Of a stretch of DNA of 64,000 nt, positions 24,660 through 36,672 are shown one piece after another (within the stretch, counting starts at the first letter, position 1; each line of letters begins with the position of its first letter). The notes under the pieces were generated by a model. That model saw only the letters and a list, made by a program, of their open reading frames with translations, ran no database searches and was not told the origin of the DNA. This DNA is from Pelobates cultripes (lineage: Eukaryota; Chordata; Amphibia; Anura; Pelobatidae): the NCBI GenBank assembly GCA_933207985.1, contig OW240918.1, forward strand, positions 18,227,878 through 18,291,877. Direction: 5' to 3'. The translations under genes and the position numbers were made by a program.

Positions 24660-25988
24660 CAGAGTCAAAGGTAGATAGTTACTGATGGAAAAAATCCTTA
24701 TAACAATGTGATAGCAGCTTTCTAAGACATACACTTAAGGCATGAACAGGCTTTAGTTTTACAGAAATGATCTGTCTTTTTATTTTCTAAGTTAGCAGAA
24801 TCTCTTTTGACATGCAGGGTATATTTTCATGATTAGCACTGCCATTCTATAGCAGTGCTATAACCCTATCAGTTATTAATCAGTAATAAATGTTATGCAA
24901 ATGTTAACAAAACTATATGACTAGTCTTAGACAGCAGCTTGACAGATTAGTCCCCATAAAACCAGTATTTATAGAAAACTCCAGAAGGCATTTCTTCAGC
25001 AATCACATTAAATGTACTGTTCAGGACATCAGCAGACTATAATAACTTTCTCCCTTGGATAATAGACAGACGATGGGTTAATTGCATGTGTAACTTAATG
25101 GAGAATGGCTGCTGACACAAATCAGGAGGTAACTGTGGGGTCTATCTAGTTAACAGTGTGATTTTAAGAGCTTTGGAGACAATTTGCAAAAAAAATAGTA
25201 TTAAAAGAGCATGAGCTGTTTCTGTTCTGTATTCTCTCACATATTTTAGTGTATTGTTACATGTGTTTATGTCATGCCTAGTCAAATGGATAATTCCTGC
25301 TAAAATATAAATGACTTAATAGCTAAGCAAATCCCTATTGAATCTGTCATTAAAAAAAATAAAAAAGCACAAATTAATAAAAATTATTATTTTTATTAAT
25401 TAACCCCAAATAGAAATAAAATCAAAATAGTTGCATTTAATGTTTTAGTAACATTAATTCTTGAAATGTGCTTCAATAAAGTAAACTATATTAATGAAAC
25501 ATTTAGATTAAAAACCAATAACAAGAATAAATTGCAACGCAATAAAAATCTAGTAATTAATGAAGTGTATTCATGAAATTTTAAACAATTCCACAGATTT
25601 CTTAAGAAAAATATGCAGACAAAAGTCCTCAGAAGTTGGCCAGTAGTTACTCTATTAATTAACAACTTTGTGATGATAGACTTACACAGTACATTCCAAA
25701 CGTGTACATACTTTGTGATAGCAGTTCACTGTAAAAATTATCCTAGTAGATGTGTACTTACCTGTTTGATGATGTCGAACCGATCCCCTCCTCAGCTCTG
25801 TGGGTTGAATGCACCACTCCGTTGCGTGGTTTGAATCATATAACAGCACACAAGATACTTATCAGCTCAATGCCAGTGAACCGCTCCTCCTTTCTGTTCA
25901 TGTGGGCTGAATTGGCAGCTCACCTGCATCTTCAAAGTTCAAAAAGAACTTTGGACACTGCCCACTTCAATGGCGTGTCTTCATGTAT
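23991..25988. other. non-coding, apart from (AT)n at 24.6 kb
   Basis: No recognisable repeats or exons; the 102-codon frame at 25750-26058 runs into the Tigger-like element and is not supported. Confidence 0.55.
24616..24657. repeat. (AT)n microsatellite
   Basis: About 42 bases of uninterrupted AT. Confidence 0.95.
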
Positions 25989-25990
25989 TA

Positions 25991-26318
25991 CAGCTACTCC
26001 TCACTTACCGACCGGGTTCCGTTCTTATGACCCGGTCGTAAAATCAATTAATCAGTAAGTGATGATGAGCTACATGTTTATGTTCAGGGGAAATTTCACC
26101 GAACATAGGCAAGCGCAGCAGAGCAGGGAATCCATCAAATCTATGTTCAGGGAACATTCACTGAACATAGATTAGATGGATTTCCTGCCCTGGTACGTTA
26201 TTCCCCTAACATAGACCAGCTCTCTAACATGGGGAATCACTTGAATCCCCACGCTAGAGAGCTGGTCGTAAGTGTGAGCTGTGGTAAAACAGGTAGGTCG
26301 TAAAGTGAGGAACAGCTG
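25991..26318. mobile_element. 328-bp Tigger-like non-autonomous element
   Basis: TA on both sides (25989-25990, 26319-26320). The inverted ends are CAGCTACTCCTCACTTACCG on the left and the reverse complement CAGCTGTTCCTCACTTTACG on the right. CAG...CCTC...TTACG ends with a TA target recall pogo/Tigger elements; that assignment is inference. The interior has inverted blocks (CTATGTTCAGGGAA/TTCACTGAACATAG and CAGCTCTCTA/TAGAGAGCTG) and no coding content. Confidence 0.7.
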
Positions 26319-26448
26319 TATATTAGATATTAAGTCCTGCAACTCTTAGACTCAGTAATATGTCTATAATTGACCCTCTTTTTGTGGGTCTCCCATATGC
26401 TGCAAACTAGCGTAATAACTCAGTGACAGTACCATTCAATGATAAATA

Positions 26449-28001
26449 CACTGAACAAAATTATAAATGCAACACTTTTGTTTTTGCTTCCATTTTTCAT
26501 GAGCTGAACTAAAAGATCTAAGACTTTTTCTATGTACACAAAAGGTCTATTTCTCTCAAATATTGGTCAAAAATCTGTCTAAATCTGTGTTAGTGGGCAT
26601 TTCTCCTTTGCCGAGATAATCCGTCCACATCACAGGTTTGGCATATCAAGATGCTGATTAGACAGCATGATTATTGCACAGGTGTGCCTTAGGCTGACCA
26701 CAAAAAAAGGCAATTTTAAAATGTGCAGTTTTACTGTATTGGGGAGTTCGGGGGGGGGTCCAAAAACCAGTCAGTATCTGGTGTGACCACCATTTGCCTC
26801 ACGCAGTGCAACACATCTCCTTCGCATAGAGTTGATCAGGTTGTTGATTGTGGCCTGTGGAATGTTGGTCCACTCCTCTTCAATGGCTGTCCGAAGTTGC
26901 TGGATATTGGCAGGACCTGGAGCATGCTGTCGTATACGCCGATCCAGAGCATCCCAAACATGATCATTGGGTGACATGCCCAGTGAGTATGCTGGCCATG
27001 CAAGAACTGGGATGTTTTCAGCTTCCAGTAATTGTGTACAGATCCTTGCAACATGAGGTGATGGTCGTGGATAAATGGCACAACAATGGGCCTTAGGATC
27101 TCATCACAGTATCTCTGTGCATTCAAAATGTCATCAATAAAATGCACCTGTGTTCGTTGTCCATAACATACACCTGCCTATAACATAACCCCACTGCCAC
27201 CATGGGCCACTCGATCCACAATGTTTACATCAGCAAACCGCTCACCCACACAATGCTATACATGCTGTCTGCCATCTGCCCTGTACAGTGAAAACCATGA
27301 TTCATCTGTGAAGAGAACACCACTCGAAAGTGCCATACACCATTGAATGTAAGCATTTGCCCACCAGAGTCGGTTACGATGACGAACTGCAATCAGGTCG
27401 AGACCTAGATGAGGATGATGATCATGCAGATGAGCTTTCCTGAGATGGTTTCTGACAGTATGTGCAGAAGTTCTTTGGTTATGCAAACCGATTGTTGCAG
27501 CAGCTGTCCGGGTGGATGGTCTCAGACGATCTTGGAGGTGAAGATACTGGATGTAGAGGTCCTGGGCTGGTGTGGATACACATGGTCTGCGGTTGTTTCA
27601 AATTCTCTGAAACATCTTTGGAGACAGCTTATGGTAGAGAAATTAACATTTAATTAATGGGCAACAGCTCTGGTGGACATTCCTGCACTCAGAAGGCCAA
27701 TTGAACGCTCCCTCAAAACTTGCGACATCTGTGGCATTGTGCTGTGTGATAAAACTGCACATTTTAGAGTGGCCTTTTATTGTGGCCAGCGTAAGGCACA
27801 CCTGTGCAATAATCATGCTGTCTAATCAGCATCTTGATATGTCACACCTGTGAGGTGGATGGATTATCTCAGCAAAGGAGAAGGACTCACTAACACATGT
27901 TTAGACAGATTTGTGAACAATATTTGAGAGAAATAGGACTTTTGAGTACAAAAAAAAGTCTTAGATCTTTGAAAGTGTTGCATTTATAATTTTGTTCAGG
28001 A
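26449..28001 (-). mobile_element. decayed Tc1-type transposon, 1.55 kb
   Basis: Ends are inverted and near-identical: CACTGAACAAAATTATAAAT GCAACAC at the left and GTGTTGCATTTATAATTTTG TTCAGGA at the right. TA flanks are at 26447-26448 and 28002-28003. The transposase gene on the minus strand is disrupted. Secondary inverted blocks inside (GCTGATTAGACAGCATGATT near 26655 and its inverse near 27810) form long terminal inverted repeats of about 240 bp. The GATA tract begins right at its right end. Confidence 0.9.
26771..27728 (-). pseudogene. Tc1-type transposase, inactivated
   Basis: The start region (MSQVLRERSIGLL) is at 27728, and the terminus ANGGHTRY with its stop is at 26771. The first catalytic Asp survives in FTDESWFSLYRADGR (27256-27486). 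The segment that should carry the second Asp (the DNARPH-like block) is deleted just after HHLMLQ near 27050, which also shifts frame. The third acid is altered: the expected PIEHVW block reads PNDHVW. An in-frame TAA follows RAVAH near the start. So at least a stop, a deletion/frameshift and a catalytic change are present. It is unable to act. Confidence 0.88.
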
Positions 28002-28337
28002 TAGATAGATAGATAAAATGAATGCCCTAACCTACGCTTTTATTCCCTTTTTTTCCGGCTGTCCGTACACTCCACGTTCTTATACCAAACCAACTATGTG
28101 TGGGTCCACAGATTCCTTTTTTGTTTTGGTTACCCTGAATGTATTACTTGTCTGTGGCTCTCCCTCTCCCCCTTATTCCTGTCCTATTGTTTCCCCGGCT
28201 GGGCGTTGTCTCAGGGAAACTGCCAGACCAGTTTAAACTAGCTGCCCTGTCCCTCCTCAATTTCCCATCAGCCCTTGAAATTGTCTGACACCACCGTTCC
28301 TTGTACTATAGTACTCTTTGCTACCTATTGTATGTAA

Positions 28338-28757
28338 ATAGAAACATAGAAACATAGAATGTGATGGCAGATAAGAACCATTTGGCTCATCTAGTCTGCC
28401 AAATTTACTAAATACTTTATTAGTCCCTGGCCTTATCTTAAGTCTAGGATAGCCCTATGCCTATCACACGCATGCCTAAATTCCTTCACTGTGTTAACCT
28501 CTACCACTTTAGCTGGAAGGCTATTTCATGCATCCACTACCCTCTCAGTAAAGTAATACTTCCTGATATCATTTTTAAACCTCTAATTTAAGACTATGTA
28601 CTTTTATTGGGGAAGTTTTGCTTGTTTTAAATATAGTCTCCTCCTTTACTGTGTTGATTCCCTTTATGTATTTAAATGTACCTATCATAGCTCCCCCTGT
28701 CTAGTCTGTCATCCAAATTATACATGTTAAGATCCTTTAACCTTTCCTTGCAAGTAA
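28338..28757 (-). mobile_element. CR1-type LINE, 3' fragment
   Basis: Follows the 12445-13282 copy closely from the ATTCTATGTTTCTATGTTTC tail through the LPAEVVEVNTVK and RGDMIETFKYMKG regions, with small deletions (for example around 28580). It stops near 28757. The reading frame is broken. Confidence 0.85.
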
Positions 28758-28926
28758 ATTAGGCTGTTGGGGGCTTAAAATATGTGTGCTATGTCTAATA
28801 ACGTGAGTTGCTGTTTTAACCTTCACCAAGTGGTGACTGGTGTTTGGTGAAAAGGATATAATCTGCTCATGAAAAGGGTGTCAAGGGCTGTAAGCACATT
28901 AGCTAAGGGGAAGCAGACTTGGTAAC

Positions 28927-28927
<1 letters not shown>

Positions 28928-28966
<39 letters not shown>
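28928..28966. repeat. GATA then GA microsatellite at the 5' edge of an L2 copy
   Basis: AGATAGATAGATAG changes into (GA)n for about 25 bases, then the L2 fragment starts. Confidence 0.9.
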
Positions 28967-28967
<1 letters not shown>

Positions 28968-28969
<2 letters not shown>

Positions 28970-29480
28970 TCTTCCCAATAGCCGTATTGCCCTACTACAG
29001 TCTGCAATGAATGCTGCCGCCAGACTGATTTTCCTCTCTAGTCGGTCCTCTCACACCCCTCTGTCAGTCCTTACATTGACTTCCTGTATACTAAAGGAGT
29101 CAATTCAATCTTAGCCCCTCTTATATCTCCTCACAGATCCATAGGTATGCCCCTTCTCGGTCTCTCTGACCTTCTTCTGCCCTCTGTTCGCACCCGTATG
29201 GCCAACTTACACTTGCAGGACTTCTCACGGGCATCTCCCTTCGTATGGAATAGCATGCTTATGGCCATCAGACTCTTACCTAGTCTGTGTTTTATACCCC
29301 ACCTCCTGTAGACTGTAAGCTCGTTTGAGCAGGACCCTCTTCAACCAATCGTTTCTGTAAGTTTTCGTGTAATTGTCCTATTTATAGTTAAATCCCCATC
29401 TCATAATATTGTAAAGCGCTACAGAATCTGTTGGCGCTATATAAATGGTGATAATAATAGTAATAATAATAATAATAATG
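28968..29480 (+). mobile_element. L2-type LINE, internally deleted copy
   Basis: Tracks the 19754-20660 copy from CCCAATAGCCGTATTGCCCTA through ...CAGAATCTGTTGGCGCTATA, with several deletions (for instance between TACATTGACTTCC and AGCCCCTCTTATA) and no open frame. It is bounded by a GATA/GA microsatellite on the left and an (AAT)n/GATA tract on the right. Confidence 0.85.
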
Positions 29481-32400
29481 ATTGATCGATAGATAGATAG
29501 ACAGACAGACTTTGCACAGTAATAAAATTAAAGATGGATATTAAGCATATCTATTTTTAATTAAATACAATTGAATACGTTATATTTTATATATAATGAG
29601 TTAAATAATAAATATATATATATATATAAAATTTAAGTTGTTTTTAACATACCTTTTATTTGAAATATCATTTTTCTTCTCAAGTGTTTTAAAGTATAAA
29701 TATAATATATGCTAACAGATATTCTGCTGGCTTTTTTGAAGAATAAATGAATGCAATTAATTAAGAATCCCTAGTGAAAACCTGCAATGAAATGGATTGG
29801 GTACACTAAAGATGTACTGCTATGCTAAACAAGAACAGTGTACTTTACATTCAGTTTATTTCTAAACAAATATAAGCAAAAATTTTATTTTTATGTTTCA
29901 ATGCAATTGCATAAAAGCTATTGTAAAATGTGTTGAACTAAAAGAATAATATATATTTTACTAAGTTGTATACTTTTAAAACTTTACACATTTAATTCAC
30001 ATTAAAAAAATGAATTATATTTTATTTTCTGAAGTAAAACGAAAGAAAAAAACAAAATCATAAAACTTTCATGTTTATTTTTCATTTGGGAGTAGGCTTA
30101 ACCATTTATTTATATATATATATATATAGATATATATATATTTTTTTTTTTTTTTCATTATTTTTTTATTTTTTTTGCGGATGATTTATTGTTCCACAAA
30201 TCAATCTGTGTATTCCCCAAATCACATATTTGGAAAGTTTACTTTTGCTCTGTGTATTGTGAATTGGAACCCAAATTGTTTATTTGCATACAGTGATTGA
30301 ATTCTTTATCCAGTTTTGCAAATTGTATTATTGTCTCTTTCATTGTGTCTGTAATTGAATCTTGTAAACACTAATTTCTAAAATTATTAGTGTTGAAAAT
30401 TTGATTAAATGATATTACACATCATCTATTCCTCTATTCATATATTCATATCTCAAGGATTGCATTCAAGAGACTTAAGAAATTTTAAATGTCAGCTTAA
30501 TTTGACATAGAAGGGAGTCAACACCAGGCTCGAGAGTTTAATGTGCTGATACTTAAGGGTTCATTTTACTAAACAGAAAGTTGTAGTTAGTTGAGGATTT
30601 ATAACATTGATTGTAAGGATTATTTAACTAGTCACTTTTGACATACAATTTAAAAAAATATTGTCAGTTATCAATTATCATTTCAAGAATAGATTACAGT
30701 TTTTGCTTTGAAAATACATAACTAAAAAAAATATTAAAACTTAGACCTCTACAACAGATAATACATGCAAAACGTTAAATCTGAGACTAATATTCAGGAT
30801 ATACTAGAAATCTATGGAAATATAATGTTACCCTTCCTGGTCCAATACATTCATAATGCTTTCCGATGGATGCTGTCGTCTTCTCACTGTGATTTTCACA
30901 GTGAGAAGCATGCAAATGCCTCTAGAGGCTGTCAATGAGACAGCCACTACAGGCTTTAGAGGCAGGATTAACGCATTTATAAAAAAAGGGTTAATCCTAG
31001 AGGGACCTGGCACCCACACCACTTCATTAAGCTGAAGTGGTCTGGGTGCCTAGAGTGGTCCTTTAATAGGACTAGGATCGAGCTTTTTAGTGCAGTAGGT
31101 GCTGAGGTGCCCCCGAAGGCACAGAAAAGCAGTTTCTCAAGTTCTCATATCCAATATTATGTAACTGAACACTCCCTCCCCGATTTACCCTTTTTCTATT
31201 TGATACTGATTTGTGTTATTTATTCAGGCAGACAGACACATTGTATCCTCTAATCTCGCAGACCCTGGTTGGATAAAGAAATACATTTTTTAACTTGTTG
31301 GTTTGATCACCTTATAGTGAGTATAAGACAGGCTGTATATATATTGCCTGTGAGATATTCACTTCATCGTCTCATCGTGGGGGACAGGTATTAGGTAGAC
31401 ATTTATTGATTAGTATGTATTTATTAGGAACTCTCATATGGATATTTCTGATGGAGTGCAAGATTTATTTTGTATGAATTCTGCTATTTTACTGAATTAT
31501 TAAACGTTAAGTTTTAAATGTTTAGTCTAGTCTGTGTTCTTTTTATTTCTTAATTTAGTTTTCTTTATAAGTTTGTAATTTATACTCCTTAATTAGTATA
31601 AATTAGTATAAAAACCTGTTTAAATGAATTGAAAAGTAACACTGTTTTGTTGAACATTTTCACAGGCTTTAGATATAACATAGTGTTTACGTAAGTTAAC
31701 TGAAAATAGCAAAGTGTGGACCTTATGGAAGACTTAAGAGAGTGTTGGGGAAGCTAGTTTAGACTGGTCCAGAAGGAGATTCTCCTAGAACAATTGGGCA
31801 ATGTCTTTCTAGTGAAATATAGACATAGAACATGGGAAGGAAGCACCTTAATGACACTGGCTGATGTTATTTGTTGTAGCTATTTATGCCCATCTGGCTA
31901 GTTCCAAAATGCTTTTTCCTTATTCCTGCACCAGTATGTTTATCGTGTATGGGATTGTCATGATGCTTGGAGATCTTCTTACAATCTTGCCTGTCAGCAA
32001 TATGTATATATGTGGTAACTTTCATATGTAAATGCACAGTGGAACTTAAGACATAAAGGCCAAATTATGTTCCTCTGTGTTCCAGAGCAGTTTTTAAACT
32101 GCATAGAAACGTCTTCATCAGCGTTCCATTCAATCATACTGCATTTATGCAGAATGACTGTAAAATCAAGCCCATTTGTTTAACCCATAATCTACAGTAA
32201 CTTTTGTAGGTCAAATTCATGACTAGTGTCAATTATGTTCATTTACAGATATTTTTCAATTCTTGTGACATTTTTATAAAGCTGCTTTCCCAGAAATGCC
32301 ATCATTTTTTTTTATAAACATCTATGAACAGGGAATTGTAAAACAATTCTACATTTATGCAAATATTTCAGACAATGTTGCATGACAAGTTTTAACATCA

Positions 32401-33990
32401 GCCACTATTTTTTTTTTACCTCCTGGACATTTGTGTTGAAGATGAACAAAAATATGATTACGTGCACACATCCTAGGTAAGCAATATATACGCAAAATTG
32501 TGCTGATTTATCCTACATTTATGTGTATCCCAAATGTAAAACAAATTAAAGTCTATTTTGAAACAAAAACAGCATTGTAGTGAATGGGTTAATCTGTATT
32601 GCTATGGTTCCATTTCCTTATAAGACTAGACTTTCTTTGTAAGATCAGTTACAATAACTATCGGTACAAGCTTAAAAAATATATATCTTGCACATGATTA
32701 TATGTCAATATTTCTTGCTCAAGGTCAAGTAAAGTAAAGACATTTTTAACTTAAATTAATTCATGATTCATTTTTTTTCTATCCTTAAAGGAAATCGATG
32801 TATAATGAAAGAATAAATAAACCTTGTGCTGACATTGGTTTAAGACAAGTAATGTGAATCTTCAATTACCATATAAGCCCATGCACACATATCTAGTTAA
32901 TTATAATGTCCATGCCATAACCATCCCAAAGATCACATAATGTTGTAAGCCATTTCTATGGAATGTGAATTTGCATAATTCAGGCTGAAACATTCAAAAT
33001 GAGGATAAGTAAAATCTGCAAAACAACCTTTAAACTTCAGTGGTCATACGGAATACATACAATGAATAAAAGAAATTAATATTTACAAAAATCTAAATAT
33101 ATTTATTATATTTTTCAGTCATATGTTACAATAATTCTATATCCATGAAAACACACATTTACAAATAATACATGGAAAAATATAGGGACACAATAATACC
33201 CCTAGACAATTAAGCTTATTCAGTAAACCATAAAAAGTGGAAAATTAACCAAAGAACTTTAATTTATTTTATTTACGCCAAAATAGCCAAGACTAGAAAA
33301 ATAGCCGAATTAAACTCACTTTCTCAATTCAGCATTGTTGGTTGATAACTCTCAATTCCTTTGCCAGTTGCTCACAATTCAATATTTACTGAATAACCTA
33401 TAGTATGTCCTCAAAAATGTGAGCTGCACTAAATTAGCAAACTATTTGAGTGTTATCAAGAAAAGTACTACAATGGCTGAGTATAGTTAAAACATTTACT
33501 ACCAAAATCATGTACACATGTTTTATTTTGTTTTAATTTTCATTGCAAATTTCAGGAATGATGAACAGCTTTTGTGGAATTTATTTCTCTGCAAAACCCC
33601 CATTCCACTAATTAAATATCTGCAAATGCCCTTAAAATGAAAACTTCCCTATTCTTTCCAAACAGTAAAGGAAGCTCCAAATATTACACGATCCCTACAG
33701 TTAGCGAGGGCGCAGTGAATGAGTTCTTCTATATTGACTTAGAGATTCATTTTAGTTCAAATTCATTTGAATTTGGGCTGATTGACTGATCAGTTGGATT
33801 CTCCAGCTCAGAGCCAAAATTTACCCGATCCATGAAACAACCGAAACGTGCAGTCATGCCTCATTCGTTCTTATAGGCATGAGAGGGTCACTAAATAGTG
33901 AGTAAAAGGAGAATAAACATTTAGGCTTTCTTCTTTGTATATAAAGGCTGTTTTGGAACTTAGTGGGGCTGTTACGTTGATTTTGTTTTA

Positions 33991-33992
<2 letters not shown>
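29481..33992. other. non-coding, apart from the TTAA element at 30.8 kb
   Basis: Very AT-rich, with AT patches near 29610 and 30112-30142. No exon evidence. Confidence 0.55.
30826..31066. mobile_element. TTAA-type element, right half
   Basis: Shares AGGCTGTCAATGAGACAGCC, GGGTTAATCCTAGAGGGACC, CACTTCATTAAGCTGAAGTG and the end AGAGTGGTCCTTTAA with the 10648 copy. The left half is absent or too diverged to see. Confidence 0.7.
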
Positions 33993-34075
<83 letters not shown>

Positions 34076-34080
34076 TATAA
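33993..34080. repeat. (AT)n microsatellite, about 80 bases
   Basis: Uninterrupted AT dinucleotides; the apparent Tyr-Ile-Tyr-Ile open frame on the minus strand is just this tract. Confidence 0.95.
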
Positions 34081-34324
34081 ATAAATGTACCATTTATATA
34101 TATATAATTTATGTATCATTTATTTCAGTTTTCATTGGGTACAGGGCTTCAATAGTATGGATCAAAAAGGCTACTTGCCTAAGTAGTTTTACTTTATGGG
34201 TCTCCCCAATTGGCAGCACAGGGACATGATCTATTCCCATGAATCTCAACGATGATAGTAAATATCCTGCCTCCACAGTGTATTTAATAAATAGAGGGGA
34301 TTTAACTATTCATGCTGTTTTCCC

Positions 34325-34500
34325 TTCATTATCTACTTTTCCTCACTTGATCTGTGAACCAAATATTAGGAAAACGCTCCTATCTGTGTACTGCAAAATG
34401 CATTATTAATATTATATCATGTTTATTTTTTGCAGTACATTGACTGGACCATTTTCATACCCTTTTGGTTAATCTGATTTGGTTTCCATATTTGGTACCA
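34325..34500 (-). repeat. old dispersed repeat, copy A
   Basis: Its reverse complement aligns with 60336-60510: AAATCAGATTAACCAAAAGGG, GAAAATGGTCCAGTCAATGT, TTTTGCAGTAC and ATTTGGTTCACAGATCAAG appear in the same order. Weaker similar stretches may exist at 4525-4800 and 43400-43850. Superfamily unknown. Confidence 0.6.
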
Positions 34501-36031
34501 TATTTTTGGTACCCAAATTCTTCTGAGCTGAACTGTTATACTGTCAAACCTCAGGAGTCCTGGAAAAATGTTTGTTTTCAGGAAAATTGGTTCAGCCAAG
34601 CCAAATGTTCTGACCTTACTTATGCTTTGTGTCACATTAGCATTACAGAGATTGCTACAGAGTATTTAAAATAGTTTAAATACTTTTGTGTTATAAATAA
34701 TAGATTTAACAGTACTTACTGGATATGGATGTTACACTCAAATATAGACATTTATTTTGCACTCTGATACACATTTTAGTTAACTGTAATACTAGTAATG
34801 CCATCATTAGGGACATGGTAGAAGAAAGACTATGTTGTTTATAATTGAATTGGCGATTATTATTATTGTTGTTATTATTATTACTTTGAAATGAAAACAA
34901 GCAAACAAACAAAAAATCGCACTATCTGTAACAGAGAAATGATTTCTAATATCACAAGAAACCAATAAAACTGTTTTAGCACAAAGACTTTAAGTAGGTC
35001 CAGTTTGGTGTGTGGCATTTGTTCTATATTAGCAGTTATCAATAAAGCCAGTTAATGTCTGTTGTGTTCACTCGCCTAGCACCCCTAAGGAGATAGGATT
35101 TACTTTGTGTTTTGTATACAACCTTTGTGAGAGCTAAGAGCGGCTTTTTGAGATTTATATTCTTTATTACTTGAGATGTGCTTTTACTGTGCTATCTCCA
35201 TGGTAATACTATTGTTTTGTTTGAAGCAAGAGAAACACCCAGCGTTGATTTAAAAAGCAACCTTTAGACATTACAATCACAAAGCCAACAAAAAAATAAA
35301 AAACACATCGTCACCATGAGTCAGTCTACTAAATCACATCATTTATGAATTTAAGATTAACCTGTGAGAAAAGAGCAGGGGCCAAAGTGTGCATTAGACT
35401 TATGCACAGCGGAAACTTTGGTTTGTCCTAATCAATTCAATGATCAGGAGCTATATGACCATGTCATGGGGACATATTTTACTCTAAATTGATTTGGTAT
35501 ATGAATTACTAGTTACTGTGCACAATGATTTCCTACTCCCTTGTTACTTATCTGTGGGAATGGGGGACTAAAATAATGACTAATTATTATAAACCTGCAC
35601 TATGGTCATCCGATTAAATTAGCATTTTCAATAATTTTACATATGCCAATATCCTAATGTCAAAGTGTTAATTGTTCTCGACAATTGTCCTATACAACAG
35701 TCTCAGTGCAAATTGACTTCTTCCCGGTATTCAATATTTGAAAATATCCACTGTCAGAGAGCAGTCTATTTTTTTTCAAGAGTGCTGTAAGAAAAGAAAA
35801 AGGATGACTTCCACCATTGTGATGTCAGTAGACAAAATAGCTTTTAAACGTTTCTTGAACAAGTTATCATTTTCCTTCACAAATGTCTAAAGTAAAGGGT
35901 TCACAACCAACTGTTCTCAAATAAATAGTCACAATCATATTGACTATGTATTTATACCCATGTTCTGATATACTAAGATCTGGTGTTTAAATAACCATAA
36001 CACCTAGTAGAAGAAAAGAAAAATCACATTG
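34501..36031. other. non-coding, nothing recognised
   Basis: Short open frames only, without similarity. Confidence 0.55.
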
Positions 36032-36575
36032 AAAAGAACACTCTGCCTACAGTGGTGGCTCGGTAATGCTCGGTAATGCTCTGGGGCTGTTGTGCATCCT
36101 CTGGCACTGGATATTTGCAGTGTTTGGAAGGCTAGATGGATTGGTTAAAGTATCAGGAAATCCTAGGAGAAAACATTATGCTGTCTGTGAGAAAGCTGAA
36201 GCTTAGGCGTCATTGGACCTTCCAACGAGACAGTGATCCCAAGCATACCTCAAATTCCACCATGGTTTGGTTGCAGAAGTCCTGGAAAATTATACAGTGG
36301 ACATCACAGTCACCTGACTTAAACCCCATAGGAAATCTCTGGTGGGATTTGAAGAAGGTGGTTGTAGCACGCAAACCCAAGAATATTACTGAACTGGAGG
36401 TCATTGCTTATGAACAATGGGCTAAGATTACTCAGGAACGTTGTCAGAAGCTGGTGCCGGCTATGCATCTCATTACAGCAGGTCAATTCAGCAAAAGTAA
36501 TATAGATGCTTGCCATGAAAATGGTTGAATAATTTTGAAACTGGAGTAATTATAACTCAAATCCTCATACATTAT
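36032..36575 (+). mobile_element. Tc1-type transposon relic, 3' half only
   Basis: Contains the C-terminal half of a Tc1-type transposase and a little 3' flank (TTGAATAATTTTGAAACTGG). No terminal inverted repeats or TA pair could be found. It is clearly a different family from the elements at 26449 and 54533. Confidence 0.8.
36136..36528 (+). pseudogene. Tc1-type transposase, C-terminal relic
   Basis: 130 codons open, with QRDSDPKHTSNS and SQSPDLNPIGNLWWDLKK. The catalytic Glu of the PIENLW box is Gly here, and the second acid block reads DSDPKH in place of DNDPKH (the Asp itself is kept). Just upstream at 36059-36078 a 10-base tandem duplication (CTCGGTAATG twice) breaks the frame in the LWG region. 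The N-terminal half is missing. Certainly non-functional. Confidence 0.85.
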
Positions 36576-36672
36576 AAACTAGTTTGAGCAGGACCCTCTT
36601 TACCTGTAATATCTATACCCCTTTCTATAATTGTCAAGTGCTGCAGAATACGTTTGTGCTAAATAAAAAATA
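36576..36672 (+). mobile_element. L2-type LINE tail, degraded
   Basis: GTTTGAGCAGGACCCTCTTT ... TCAAGTGCTGCAGAATACGT ... AAATAAAAAATAA is a diverged form of the L2 3' end seen at 20530-20660. It sits directly downstream of a Tc1 transposase relic. Confidence 0.6.

Noticed and set aside
33854..34093. 79-codon minus-strand frame of alternating Tyr-Ile
   Set aside because: It is a translation of the (AT)n microsatellite.
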